A program made the position numbers and the translations under genes. Shown one piece after another: positions 17,835-27,778 of a stretch of DNA of 64,000 nt. The number at the start of each line of letters is the position of its first letter. Within the stretch, counting starts at the first letter, position 1. This DNA is from Lysobacter gummosus (GTDB lineage Bacteria; Pseudomonadota; Gammaproteobacteria; Xanthomonadales; Xanthomonadaceae). The notes below the pieces were generated by a model. That model was not told the origin of the DNA. It made no database searches and saw only the letters and a list, made by a program, of their open reading frames with translations. The stretch spans positions 682,001-746,000 of the forward strand of contig NZ_CP011131.1 of assembly GCF_001442805.1 (NCBI RefSeq), read 5' to 3'.

Positions 17835-18191
17835 TCATTCGCAGGCTTTTCCATCGTGGTCGCGATCCAGATGCGGCGCATAGCCCGGATCGCCGAGCCT
17901 GAGCGGCGTCGCGCCGGCCGCGCGCGCGGCGCTGCAGTTGGGGTAGTAGATCGCCGGCGCGGCGTAGGATGCGCCGCCGGACGGCGCGTAGCCCTGGGCC
18001 TGAGCCGGTTGCCGTGCGCGCGCCGGAACCGCCGGATAGATCGGCGCGGCGGGGCTGCGATGGCAGTGATAGCCGCCGTGCTTGCGATCGTGATGGCAGC
18101 CTTCGGCGTTGAGCCCGCCGCCGTGCGCGCCGACGTCGACGGTCGCACACAGCAAGGCCCATGTCAGCGCCGCTCGATAACGCGATGTCAT
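17835..18191 (-). CDS. Secreted YHYH/Excalibur calcium-binding protein
   Basis: The 118-residue protein has a signal peptide (ALTWALLCATVDVGA). A His-rich YHYH-type segment (GCHHDRKHGGYHCHR) follows, then a Pro/Ala linker and a C-terminal Excalibur motif: YPNCSAARAAGATPLRLGDPGY, ending DRDHDGKACE. Excalibur has a conserved Dx(D)xDxxxCE calcium-binding loop. Such proteins are secreted or surface bound. The role is unknown; the His-rich part may bind metal. Confidence 0.9.
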   Translation of the reverse strand: MTSRYRAALTWALLCATVDVGAHGGGLNAEGCHHDRKHGGYHCHRSPAAPIYPAVPARARQPAQAQGYAPSGGASYAAPAIYYPNCSAARAAGATPLRLGDPGYAPHLDRDHDGKACE

Positions 18192-18341
18192 GCCTGTCCC
18201 CCGTTCCGCTATCAACGCGGTGGGGGAGCCGAACAGGTCAGGTCGGTGCGGGGTATCGCGGCGTCAGTGGGCACTGAGCGGAAGACCGGCGCGCGCTTGC
18301 ACTCGCGTGCACCGGCTCAACAGATCCACGCGGCCGGCGCT

Positions 18342-18716
18342 TCAGGCATTGAAGTGCTTGCGCACCTGCTCGAAGTCCGCCACCGGACGCACCTCGATGC
18401 GACCGGTCTGGCTCCACGGGAAGTCCTGCGCGATGCGCAAGGCTTCGTCCATGTCCGCCGCTTCGATCAGATTGAAGCCGCCCAGATACTCCTTGGCTTC
18501 GGCGAACGGGCCGTCCATGAAGGTGGTGCGGCCGGCGCGGGTGCGCAGCGACACGGCCTTCGCCGGCGGCTCCAGCATCTGCGAATCCAGCAACACGCCG
18601 TTGTCGCGCATTTTGTCGGCGTGGGCGATGCAGCCGCGCATCATGGTGTCGTACTCGCCGTCGGGCAGGGCTTCGATCAGCTGATCGTCGTTGTAGATCA
18701 TCACGAGAAATTTCAT
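18342..18716 (-). CDS. YCII-related (DGPF) domain protein
   Basis: The 124-residue protein matches the YCII/DGPF family: KFLVMIYNDDQLIEALPDGEY at the start, TTFMDGPFAEAKEYLGGFNLIEAADMDEAL in the middle (the DGPF motif), and a C-terminal EVRPV strand. Relatives are often encoded beside ECF sigma factors, but none is present here. The ATG at 18716 has GAGGA just upstream. Function is unknown. Confidence 0.92.
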   Translation of the reverse strand: MKFLVMIYNDDQLIEALPDGEYDTMMRGCIAHADKMRDNGVLLDSQMLEPPAKAVSLRTRAGRTTFMDGPFAEAKEYLGGFNLIEAADMDEALRIAQDFPWSQTGRIEVRPVADFEQVRKHFNA

Positions 18717-19063
18717 GGAGTCCTCTGCAACGGGCTCGCGCCCGCAGTCGATAGATTCGCCCGCAGCCCGCGCGGGGCTGGCCGGGATGGATGGCTGCGG
18801 CGCCGAGCATAACGCCATCGGTGTAGGGGGCTGCAGTGACAAAACGCATGTGATGGGTTTGTTTGCGAGCTGCCAGAGCCATCGCTGGGCGGTATGGCCT
18901 GCGGCGATTGATTGTCGAAGGCGGCGCCCCCGGTCCCGTACTGCGCGCTCAGTCCGGCGCGATATTCAACTCCACCCGCCGATTTCGCGCCCGTCGCGCG
19001 CCAGTTTTATTGCAGTTTAAGGAATCGAATCGACCACTAGCATTCGTGCCTCTGTGGATTCTC
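18717..19063. other. Gene-free stretch opening the decay scar
   Basis: There is no intact gene here. On the minus strand, frame 18949-19003 encodes GARRARNRRVELNIAPD and a stop, which looks like the last residues of an OmpA-family C-terminal domain with nothing recognisable upstream. The rest shows no feature I can support. Confidence 0.45.
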
Positions 19064-19228
19064 CTACCACGCCGTACATCCATACTTCTGAGCGAGCTTG
19101 ATTGTTTTATCCTTCCAGTCACCCACGCCTGCCAAACCGAGCACGCCGCTCCAGAAATCGGCGGCGACGTCGAGGTCGCCGGTCTCGCAATCGATGATGA
19201 AACCGGTCAGGCGGCTGCGGTGAGCCAT
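19064..19228 (-). pseudogene. Truncated VOC-family gene
   Basis: The 54-codon frame begins like a normal glyoxalase-like protein (RLTGFIIDCETGDLDVAADFWSGVLGL) but then changes to unrelated sequence (DWKDKTIKLAQKYGCTAW) and stops. A real VOC protein of this type has about 120-140 residues. The end therefore looks like a deletion or insertion joint with the tail of another gene. The ATG lies at 19228. Confidence 0.65.
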
Positions 19229-19387
19229 TTTGTTGCTCCGGGTAGTGCATTCGCTGCCAGATTGTCGCGCTGCCGGGCCGCGCGGAAGTGCAGGTGTCGC
19301 CGATTCGGCAGATCGCGGGCAACAAGTCCGCCGAGTGGCGGGCTTGTTGCGTGATGGGATCGACTTAATTGCGGTCCCTTTGTCTCC

Positions 19388-19750
19388 CTACAAGCCGAGG
19401 TTGCTTTCCTTTGTAAGGATTCGATCAACGCGACCATTTTGATCGAACACGACGATTACTCTCGTAATTTTCGTGATCGCATTCACTGGCGGCTCGAAAA
19501 CGAAAAAAGTGAGGGTAGACGATTCGAGCGCCTCCTCTTGAATCATTTCAGTCGGGAATGTCGAGGTGTCGGCCAGCGGAGGGCTGAACTTGAACTTTAT
19601 GCCGCGGTCTTTCAGTAGAAGTTCGACGTTGGCACGAGTTTCTCCGACTCTAATTCCTTCAGTCGCAGCCTCGGCAGGTCCATGCCTCTGGCAAGAGGCC
19701 GAGTAGATACTGAAAAATGCCAACAGCAATCCATTGATAGCGCGTTTCAC
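19388..19750 (-). CDS. Small lipoprotein, possible immunity protein
   Basis: The 120-residue protein starts at GTG 19750, overlapping the TGA of the upstream frame (GTGA), which implies translational coupling. It has a lipoprotein signal with lipobox YSASC. A small alpha/beta domain follows (EGIRVGETRANVELLLKDRG, then ITRVIVVFDQNGRVDRILTK), resembling SmpA/BamE-like or immunity lipoproteins. The base composition is clearly more AT-rich than the neighbourhood, suggesting transfer. The family is not firmly recognised. Confidence 0.7.
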   Translation of the reverse strand: MKRAINGLLLAFFSIYSASCQRHGPAEAATEGIRVGETRANVELLLKDRGIKFKFSPPLADTSTFPTEMIQEEALESSTLTFFVFEPPVNAITKITRVIVVFDQNGRVDRILTKESNLGL

Positions 19751-20040
19751 TGACTAGGCCCCTTTGGTTCGAACGGCACTCCAGTTGTAAGGTTGTTTCC
19801 CAAGGCGTTGTTGTTAGGGTCAGGCGTGGCAACGGGTCTAGTTCCAGTAAGACCTTGCGCAGCGTCAAATGCAAATGAATTTGAGTTTACGCCGCGCGCG
19901 TTGTAGTTAACTCCCGCAGCATTCACAGCATCCTTAAAGTGAGTAAGTTGTTTCATTACTTCGCCGCAAGAGACAGCCGTACCTTTATGTTGCCCTCGCA
20001 CGCCAATCGATTGAAGTAGCGAATCCTGGCACAGCTCCAA
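19747..20040 (-). pseudogene. C-terminal remnant of a secreted toxin-like protein
   Basis: The frame reads SCGEVMKQLTHFKDAVNAAG, then NYNARGVNSNSFAFDAAQGL and a Pro/Gly tail, with no plausible start. At about 20,040 composition shifts to high GC and the trmO promoter begins. The N-S-N-S-F-A stretch is like the C-terminal papain-fold region of some polymorphic toxins, but that similarity is weak. The coupled lipoprotein downstream supports a toxin/immunity pair whose toxin part was deleted when the region rearranged. Confidence 0.5.
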
Positions 20041-20116
20041 CAGTTGATTGGGCTGCAGCCGCGCATCGACGCGCGCCAGCGGCGACAATGCCCGCCTGCT
20101 CCCCGACGCGCCCCCG

Positions 20117-20653
20117 ATGTCCAATATCTACCCCTGCCGCCCGATCGCCTACCTGCGCTCGCCTTACGCGCAGCGCATCGACGCGCCGCATCAGCCCACG
20201 GTGGTGCAGGGCACCGAAACCGGCGATGTGGCGCAGGCGCGGGTGGAGTTCGTCGATGATCTGCCGGGCGAGGCGTTCGCCGATCTGGCCGGGTTCGAGC
20301 GGATCTGGCTGATCTTCGCCTTCGATCGCAGCCAGGGCTGGAAGGCGCAGGTGAAGCCGCCGCGCGGCGGGCCCAAGCGCGGAGTGCTGGCGACGCGTTC
20401 GCCGCATCGGCCCAATCCGCTCGGACTGTCGGCGGTGGAACTGGTGGCGGTGGAGGCGCGCGCGCTGGTCGTGCGCGGCGTGGACTTGCTCGACGGCACG
20501 CCGGTGCTCGATATCAAACCGTATGTGCCGTATGCCGATGCGTTCGCGCAATCGCGCGCGGGCTGGATCGACGAGATCGATGCCAGCCAGGGCCGGCATT
20601 CGGCGCCGGGGCCTAAGCGGCCGCGTAAAGCCAAGGCCGGGCCGGGCCATTGA
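20117..20653 (+). CDS. trmO: tRNA (N6-threonylcarbamoyladenosine-37) methyltransferase TrmO (TsaA-like)
   Basis: The 178-residue enzyme uses SAM to N6-methylate t6A37 in tRNA-Thr. Family motifs are visible: PIAYLRSPYAQRIDAPHQP at the start, LAGFERIWLIFAFDRSQGW, the conserved GVLATRSPHRPNPLGLSAV and the C-terminal LDIKPYVPYADAF. A Lys-rich tail follows. The ATG at 20117 opens with the usual family N-terminus. The gene lies directly at the edge of the decay scar. Confidence 0.95.
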   Translation: MSNIYPCRPIAYLRSPYAQRIDAPHQPTVVQGTETGDVAQARVEFVDDLPGEAFADLAGFERIWLIFAFDRSQGWKAQVKPPRGGPKRGVLATRSPHRPNPLGLSAVELVAVEARALVVRGVDLLDGTPVLDIKPYVPYADAFAQSRAGWIDEIDASQGRHSAPGPKRPRKAKAGPGH

Positions 20654-20891
20654 AGTCTTCGATGAGGTTCTCGAGCCGGACCGGGGCCTGACTGCATCCA
20701 CGACCTTATAGAGGGTCGCAGCCTGTGAGACCCCGCCGCGGATCCTGTGCATCCACCGCCTTGACGCGACTCGTCGTCGGCGGTAGTTTCCTTGTCGGTT
20801 AATTATCCGACCGGTTTATTTGGATGCCCGCTCCGGGCCGTGCCGCGGCCGCCGGAGCGGCGCAGGGTCCTTTGCTCCAAGGAGTTCCGAC

Positions 20892-21398
20892 ATGACGTCA
20901 GACGGTTCCAGCCCTTTCGCGGCCGCGCCCGCGCGCAGCAGCCATCGCATCGAAGAACGCAGCATCCGCCTGCAATGCCTCATCCACGCGCCGCGCGATC
21001 TGGTGTTCCTGGCCTGGACCGATCCGGTCCACGTCGCCCGCTGGTGGGGGCCGCACGGGTTCCGCAGCGTGGTGCGGCAGATGGATGTCGCGGTCGGCGG
21101 CCAGTTCCGCATCTGCATGATCGCGCCCGACGGCACCGAGTACCCGATCAAGGCGACGTATCAGGACATCGTCGAGCCCGAGCGCCTGGTCTATATCGAC
21201 GACTGGGACGACGACCGCCCCTCGCAGCAGTCGCGGGTGACGGTGACCTTCGAAGCGGCCGGGCCGGAGCAGACCTTGTTGACGGTGGAGATGCTGTTCG
21301 CGACGCAGGCCGAACGCGAGGCCGCGCAGGCGCAACACATCATCCCGGGCTGGGGCGAAACCTTCGAGCGCCTGGACGCTTATCTGGCGCAGCGCTGA
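20892..21398 (+). CDS. SRPBCC/AHSA1-domain protein
   Basis: The 168-residue protein has the AHSA1-like START fold: [27 protein letters not shown] at the start, [18 protein letters not shown] in the middle, and [17 protein letters not shown] at the C-terminus, the usual helix for this group. No ligand or partner is known; some relatives accompany ArsR regulators, which are absent here. The length is typical. Confidence 0.92.
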   Translation: MTSDGSSPFAAAPARSSHRIEERSIRLQCLIHAPRDLVFLAWTDPVHVARWWGPHGFRSVVRQMDVAVGGQFRICMIAPDGTEYPIKATYQDIVEPERLVYIDDWDDDRPSQQSRVTVTFEAAGPEQTLLTVEMLFATQAEREAAQAQHIIPGWGETFERLDAYLAQR

Positions 21399-21577
21399 GC
21401 GCGGCGCAGGCAAATCGCGCCACCGGTGCAGCACGCCGGCGCGCACGCGCCGTACACTGGCCGGCGCAAGCATGCGCTCGCGAATCCGTCGCGATCGCCG
21501 GCCGCGCGAACGCACCGATGCGTGCCGGTGCGATCGCGCGACACACCGCATCCGCGTCCCGTCCCCAGGGAGTCTCC

Positions 21578-22599
<1,022 letters not shown>

Positions 22600-22603
<4 letters not shown>

Positions 22604-23361
22604 ACCTGCACGCGATCAAGGCGATCTATTTCTTCGAAATGCACCGCACCTTCCGCACCTTGATGCAATCCATCGCCACGCCGGTGCTGTCCACCTCGCT
22701 GTACTTCATCGTGTTCGGCTCGGCGATCGGCTCGCGCATGGTCGAGATCGGCGGCATCAGCTACGGCGCCTTCATCGTGCCGGGCCTGATCATGATGTCG
22801 CTGCTGACCGAGAGCATCTCCAACGCCTCCTTCGGCATCTATCTGCCCAAGTGGTCGGGCACGATCTACGAGCTGCTGTCGGCGCCGGTGTCGTTCGTGG
22901 AGGTGATCTGCGGCTATGTGGGCGCTGCGGCGACCAAGTCGGTGATCCTGGGCCTGCTGATGCTGGTCACCGCGCGCTGCTTCGTCGATTTCACCATCGT
23001 CCATCCGCTGTGGATGGCGGTGTTCCTGGTCCTGACCGCGGTCACCTTCAGCCTGTTCGGCTTCATCATCGGCGTGTGGGCCGACGGGTTCGAGAAGCTG
23101 CAGATGATCCCGATGATGATCGTGATGCCGCTGACCTTCCTGGGCGGCAGCTTCTATTCCATCGACATGCTGCCGCCGTTCTGGCGCGGGGTGTCGCTGT
23201 TCAATCCGGTGGTGTATCTGGTCAACGGCTTTCGCTGGAGCTTCTACGGCAAGTCGGACGTGGACATCGTGCTGAGCGTGGGGATGACGGCGGGGTTCAT
23301 GCTGCTGTGCCTGGCGGTGGTGTGGTGGATCTTCCGGACGGGGTACAAGCTCAAGAGCTGA
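22600..23361 (+). CDS. ABC-2-type transporter permease
   Basis: The 253-residue protein has six predicted membrane segments and matches the ABC-2 (NodJ/DrrB) type, with the loop [20 protein letters not shown] between segments and [18 protein letters not shown] in the conserved C-terminal part. It pairs with the upstream ATPase by ATGA overlap. Typical cargo of the group is a drug, lipid or polysaccharide; nothing here narrows it down. Confidence 0.94.
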
Positions 23362-23391
23362 GGAACTGGGGCCGCGGCCCTCACCCCAACC

Positions 23392-23640
23392 CTCTCCCGC
23401 AAGCGGGAGAGGGAGCAGAGCTGGTTGCTTTCTCTTCTCCCGCAAGCGGGAGAGGGAGCAAGAGCTGGTTGCTTTTCCTTCTCCCGCTTGCGGGAGAGGG
23501 AGCAAGAGCTTGTTGCTTTCCCTTCTCCCGCTTGCGGGAGAGGGAGCAAGAGCTTGTTGCTTTCCCTTCTCCCGCTTGCCACCCAAGGTGACTTCCTTCG
23601 GGGCGCGGGAGAAGGTGGCCCGAAGGGCCGGATGAGGGCA
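23392..23640. repeat. Tandem array of 44-base palindrome units
   Basis: The core TCTCCCGC..GCGGGAGAGG hairpin followed by GAGCAAGAGCTTGTTGCTTT occurs in four full copies and one partial copy starting at 23393, 23436, 23480, 23524 and 23568 (period 43-44 bases). The last copy is broken by the right end seen in single-copy elements (GCGGGAGAAGGT...GGATGAGGG). Left and right flanks thus look like one element whose centre was amplified. Confidence 0.85.
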
Positions 23641-23813
23641 CGCGCGACGGCGTAGCCCGCTGGTTAGACCAGGCAAAAGGAAGAAAAAAGGAAGAAAACC
23701 GAAAACCGCGGCCCTGCCGGACCCCGGACACCCGGGGTATGCTTCGCCGATTCCCGCCCGGCCGCGCTGAGCGCAGCACGGTCGTCGTGTCGGGAGCAGC
23801 CGGAGTCCCGCGG

Positions 23814-25196
23814 ATGCAGAACAACCAGCAGCAACTCCACCGTGGCCTCAGCGAGCGCCATATCCGCCTGATGGCGCTGGGCGCCGCGATCGGCGTCGGC
23901 CTGTTCCTCGGCTCGGCCAACGCGATCAAGCTGACCGGCCCCGGCATCCTGCTCGCCTACCTGCTCGGCGGCGGCGCGATCTTCATCATCATGCGCGCGC
24001 TCGGCGAAATGGCCGTGCACAACCCTGTCGCCGGCTCCTTCAGCCGCTACGCGCGCGACTACCTCGGTCCGTTGTCGGGCTACCTGACCGGCTGGAACTA
24101 CTGGTTCCTGTGGCTGGTGACCTGCGTGGCCGAGATCACCGCGGTCGGCGTGTACATGCAGGTGTGGTTCCCCGAGTCGCAGCAATGGGTGTGGGCGCTG
24201 GCGGCGCTGATCGCGATGGGCTCGGTCAACCTGATCACGGTCAAGGCCTACGGCGAGTTCGAATTCTGGTTCGCGATGATCAAGGTCGTGACCATCGTGG
24301 TGATGATCCTGGCCGGCCTGGGCATGATCGTGTTCGGCTTCGGCAACCACGGCGTGGCCACCGGCATCAGCAATCTGTGGGCGCACGGCGGCTTCTTCCC
24401 CAACGGCGCGCAGGGCGTGCTGATGTCGCTGCAGATGGTGATGTTCGCCTACCTGGGCGTGGAGATGATCGGCCTGACCGCGGGCGAGGCGGCCAATCCG
24501 CAGAAGTCGATTCCCGATGCGATCAACTCGGTGTTCTGGCGGATCGTGATCTTCTACGTCGGCGCGCTGTTCGTGATCCTGTCGCTGTACCCGTGGAACG
24601 AGCTGGGCACCACCGGCAGCCCGTTCGTGATGACCTTCGAGCGCATGGGCATCCGCGAAGCGGCCGGCATCATCAACTTCGTGGTGCTGACCGCGGCGCT
24701 GTCCTCGTGCAACGGCGGCATCTTCAGCACCGGCCGCATGCTCTACAACCTGGCCCAGCAGAAGCAGGCGCCGGCGTTCTTCGCCAACACCTCGCCCGGC
24801 GGCGTGCCGCGCGCGGCGATCCTGGTGTCGGTGGTGGTGCTGCTGTTCGGCGTGGTGTTGAACTATCTGGCGCCGGCCAAGGTGTTCGTGTGGGTGACCT
24901 CGATCTCCACCTTCGGCGCGATCTGGACCTGGGGCGTGATCCTGGTGTCGCACATGAAGTTCCGCGCCAAGCTCAGCGCCGAAGAGCGCGCCAAGTTGGC
25001 GTTCAAGATGCCGATGTATCCGGTCGCGTCGTGGGTGGCGCTGGCTTTCCTGGTGCTGGTGGTGGGGCTGATGGCGTACTTCCCCGACACCCGCGTGGCC
25101 TTGTACGTGGGCCCGGCGTTCCTGATTCTGCTGGTGGTGCTGTATTTCGTCGCCGGCTTGAACAAGCGCGACAGCGCGGTGGCGCAGGGCGCTTGA
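23814..25196 (+). CDS. Amino-acid permease (AAT family, AroP/ProY-like)
   Basis: The 460-residue protein has twelve membrane segments and the APC-family motif GLSERHIRLMALGAAIGVGLF in segment 1, ALGEMAVHNPVAGSF after segment 2 and EFWFAMIKVVTIV in segment 5. This is the proton-driven AAT subgroup with AroP, ProY, LysP and GabP. The likely substrate is a single amino acid; ProY- and AroP-like proteins cannot be told apart by eye. The start at 23814 matches the usual N-terminus. Confidence 0.93.
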   Translation: MQNNQQQLHRGLSERHIRLMALGAAIGVGLFLGSANAIKLTGPGILLAYLLGGGAIFIIMRALGEMAVHNPVAGSFSRYARDYLGPLSGYLTGWNYWFLWLVTCVAEITAVGVYMQVWFPESQQWVWALAALIAMGSVNLITVKAYGEFEFWFAMIKVVTIVVMILAGLGMIVFGFGNHGVATGISNLWAHGGFFPNGAQGVLMSLQMVMFAYLGVEMIGLTAGEAANPQKSIPDAINSVFWRIVIFYVGALFVILSLYPWNELGTTGSPFVMTFERMGIREAAGIINFVVLTAALSSCNGGIFSTGRMLYNLAQQKQAPAFFANTSPGGVPRAAILVSVVVLLFGVVLNYLAPAKVFVWVTSISTFGAIWTWGVILVSHMKFRAKLSAEERAKLAFKMPMYPVASWVALAFLVLVVGLMAYFPDTRVALYVGPAFLILLVVLYFVAGLNKRDSAVAQGA

Positions 25197-25204
25197 TCGA
25201 TAGA

Positions 25205-25338
25205 GCCCCTCTCCCGCTTGTGGGAGAGGGGTTGGGGTGAGGGGATGAGCGCGTAGCGCGAATGCTTTGGTTGTTGCTTCCGCTCGCTGCGAAAAAGCGG
25301 CCCTCACCCTAGCCCTCTCCCGCCAGCGGGAGAGGGAA
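25205..25338. repeat. Inverted pair of CTCTCCCGC palindromes
   Basis: At 25205-25242 and 25300-25338 two copies of the CCTCTCCC..GGGAGAGG palindrome with the CCCTCACCC flank lie in opposite orientation, about 60 bases apart, between the convergent permease and vWA genes. It is the same element family as the array at 23392. Confidence 0.8.
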
Positions 25339-25370
25339 CAGTCCGGCGGATCCGTTTTGTCGATGGCGGC

Positions 25371-27077
25371 TTATTCCTCCGCCACCGCCGCACCCTTCGT
25401 CGCTCCGCCCTTGGCCTGCAGACTGCGCGCGGTCTGCGCCAGTTGCAGGAACTCGCCGCGATAGCCGTTGCGATCGTCGCCGCGCGCGCTGCGCGCCAGG
25501 CCGATCACGCCGTCCCAGCCGAAGTTCTGCTCGACGTAGGTGCCGCCGCGCAACAGATCGCCGAAGCCGGCGACCGCGGCGGCGAAGCGCATGCGTTCGC
25601 TGGGTTCGGCGGCGATACCACGACGCAGCATCGGCGTTTCGATCAGGCGGCTGTCGTTCTCGCCCGGGCGCTTGTAGCGCAGACGCAGCAGCGCCAGCTC
25701 GTCGGACTTGCCTTGGGCGCTCGCGCCGTCGGCGGCCGGTTTCGCCTCGCCGGCCTGCGAGTCCTTGCCGTAACGCAGCGGGTCCACCGATTCGCCGCCG
25801 GAGCCGACCAGGGCCAATTCGTACAGCGCGGTGACGTCGTGGCCGGCGCCGATCTCGCCGGCATCGACGCGGTCGTTGTTGAAATCCTCGCGCTTGAGCA
25901 CGCGGTTCTCGTAACCGATCAGTCGATATTCGGCGACCACCGCCGGATTGAACTCGACCTGCACCTTGACGTCGCCGGCGATGGTCATCAGCGTCGAGCC
26001 CAGTTCTTCGATCAGCACCTTCTGCGCTTCCAGCGCGCTGTCGATGTAGGCGTGATTGCCGTTGCCGATGTCGGCCAACTGCTCGGCCATCGCATCGTTG
26101 TAGTTGCCGGTGCCGAAGCCCAGCGTGCTCAGCGCGATGCCGGACTTGCGCTGGTCGGCGACCAGGGTTTCCAGCGCGGACTGATCGGACACGCCGACGT
26201 TGAAATCGCCGTCGGTGGCGAGCAGCACGCGGTTGATGCCGCCTTCGATGAAGGCCTGGCGCGCGGTGGCGTAGGCCAGCTGGATGCCTTCGCCGCCGTT
26301 GGTGGAGCCGCCGGCCTGCAGACGTTCGAGCGCGTCGAGGATTTCGCCGCCGCGATCGCCCGCGGTCGGCGCAAGCACCAGCCCGGCCGAACCGGCGTAG
26401 GCCACGATCGAGACCCGGTCCTTCGCCCGCAACTGCGTCGCCAGCTGGGCGAACGCGCGCTTGAGCAGGGGCAGTTTGTCCGGCTCGTCCATCGAGCCGG
26501 AGGTGTCGATCAGCAGCACCAGATTGGCCGGCGGCAGCTCTTGCTTGTCCACGTCGTAGCCCTGGATGCCGATCTGCATCAGTACGTGCTTGGCGTTCCA
26601 CGGCGCCGGCGCGAGTTCGGTGGAGACCTTGAACGGCGTGTCCTTCGAGTCCGGGCGCGGATAGCCGTAGTCGAAGTAGTTCACCAGTTCCTCGACCCGC
26701 ACCGCGTCCTTGGGCGGCAGTTCGCCGGCGGCGAGCATGCGCCGCACGTTGGCGTAGCTGCCGGTGTCCACGTCGATGGAGAAGGTGGACACCGGTTGTT
26801 CGGCGACGCGGTGGATCGGGTTGGCCTCGATCTTGGCGTAGCGCTCGGTGTTGACCGGCGGCTCGGCCTGGTAGGCCGGTTCGGCCGCGGCGGGCATGGC
26901 GATTACGTTGGCGGTTTCCTCCACCGAGGCAGCGGCGTCGGCTTCGGCATGATCGACTTTCTTCCCGCAGCCGGCCATGACCAGGGCCAGGGCGAGGCCG
27001 GCGGCGAGCGCGGCGAGGGACAGGGGGCGTGCGGGGAGCGTGCTCGTATCGAGCCGGGGTGCGGTGCGCGACAACAT
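25371..27077 (-). CDS. von Willebrand factor type A lipoprotein (YfbK-like)
   Basis: The 568-residue protein has a lipoprotein signal (LALVMAGC, Cys37) and an Ala/Glu-rich linker. An N-terminal vWF domain (STFSIDVDTGSYANVRRMLAAGELP) is followed by the vWA domain, whose MIDAS metal site is DTSGSMDEPDK with a further Asp in LLATDGDFNVG. A C-terminal DUF3520-type region (YELALVG, LRLRYKRPG) completes it. This is the YfbK layout. Such proteins bind divalent cations and partner proteins in the periplasm. It has no clear operon partner. Confidence 0.92.
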   Translation of the reverse strand: MLSRTAPRLDTSTLPARPLSLAALAAGLALALVMAGCGKKVDHAEADAAASVEETANVIAMPAAAEPAYQAEPPVNTERYAKIEANPIHRVAEQPVSTFSIDVDTGSYANVRRMLAAGELPPKDAVRVEELVNYFDYGYPRPDSKDTPFKVSTELAPAPWNAKHVLMQIGIQGYDVDKQELPPANLVLLIDTSGSMDEPDKLPLLKRAFAQLATQLRAKDRVSIVAYAGSAGLVLAPTAGDRGGEILDALERLQAGGSTNGGEGIQLAYATARQAFIEGGINRVLLATDGDFNVGVSDQSALETLVADQRKSGIALSTLGFGTGNYNDAMAEQLADIGNGNHAYIDSALEAQKVLIEELGSTLMTIAGDVKVQVEFNPAVVAEYRLIGYENRVLKREDFNNDRVDAGEIGAGHDVTALYELALVGSGGESVDPLRYGKDSQAGEAKPAADGASAQGKSDELALLRLRYKRPGENDSRLIETPMLRRGIAAEPSERMRFAAAVAGFGDLLRGGTYVEQNFGWDGVIGLARSARGDDRNGYRGEFLQLAQTARSLQAKGGATKGAAVAEE

Positions 27078-27280
27078 GGTGATCCTCCAATGATCGGGTT
27101 GTGCGACGGGCTAACGTCTGCCGCCGCGCTTCGGGGTTCCTCCCTCGACGGCGGCGATCGCAACATACGAAAGCGCGTCTTCGCTTTTCGTTATGACGGG
27201 CGTTGGTTTTTCGTTGCCCGCGTCCAGGGCACAATGCCCGGTCGCAACCGATCGCCGGTGCCGGGGAGGCGCAGGCCCGC

Positions 27281-27766
27281 ATGAACCTATCGCGGCTCGA
27301 CAATCCGGCTTTGCTGCAGCTCGCGTCCGCCGCCATCGCGCAGGCCCGCGACGTCGAGGCTGTGCGCCTGCTCAAGACCGTGCTCGAACGCGATCCGGGC
27401 AATCTGCACGCGCAGTACCTGCTGGCGATCCAGCACGCCCAGCTGGGCCTGTACGAGCGCGCCGAAGAACGCCTGCGCGCGGTGTTGAACGCGCAGCCGC
27501 AGTTCGTGGTCGCGCGTTTTCAACTGGCGCAGTTGCTGGTGATGCGCGGCACCGTCAAGGACGCGCGCGAATGGCTGCTGCCGGTGCTGGAGCAGGGCGC
27601 GCCGTTGGGCGCGTATGCGCAGGGACTGTTGGCCGCGGCCGAAGGCGATGCGGCGCGCGCCTGCGGCCTGATCGAAGCGGCGCTGCTCTTGCCGCAACCG
27701 GTGCCGGTACTGGCCGGCGACATGCGCCGGCTGTGCGAGCAATTGCGCGAAACCGCCGTCGCTTGA
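27281..27766 (+). CDS. TPR-repeat protein
   Basis: The 161-residue protein consists of tetratricopeptide repeats: ALLQLASAAIAQARDVEAVRLLKTVLERDPGN, AQYLLAIQHAQLGLYERAEERLRAVLNAQPQ and ARFQLAQLLVMRGTVKDAREWLLPVLEQ. It has no signal peptide. It lies 200 bases from, and divergent to, the vWA lipoprotein. Scaffold role is likely; the partner is unknown. Confidence 0.85.
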   Translation: MNLSRLDNPALLQLASAAIAQARDVEAVRLLKTVLERDPGNLHAQYLLAIQHAQLGLYERAEERLRAVLNAQPQFVVARFQLAQLLVMRGTVKDAREWLLPVLEQGAPLGAYAQGLLAAAEGDAARACGLIEAALLLPQPVPVLAGDMRRLCEQLRETAVA

Positions 27767-27778
27767 GCCCCGATGGGC

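Noticed and set aside
20792..21577. A long upstream extension of the ABC ATPase frame
   Set aside because: It is the mirror frame of the SRPBCC gene; the ATPase domain begins shortly after ATG 21578.
23392..23640. A CRISPR array, because of regularly spaced 44-base repeats
   Set aside because: The units are contiguous with no variable spacers, the repeat is a mobile-element palindrome found elsewhere in the window, and there are no cas genes.
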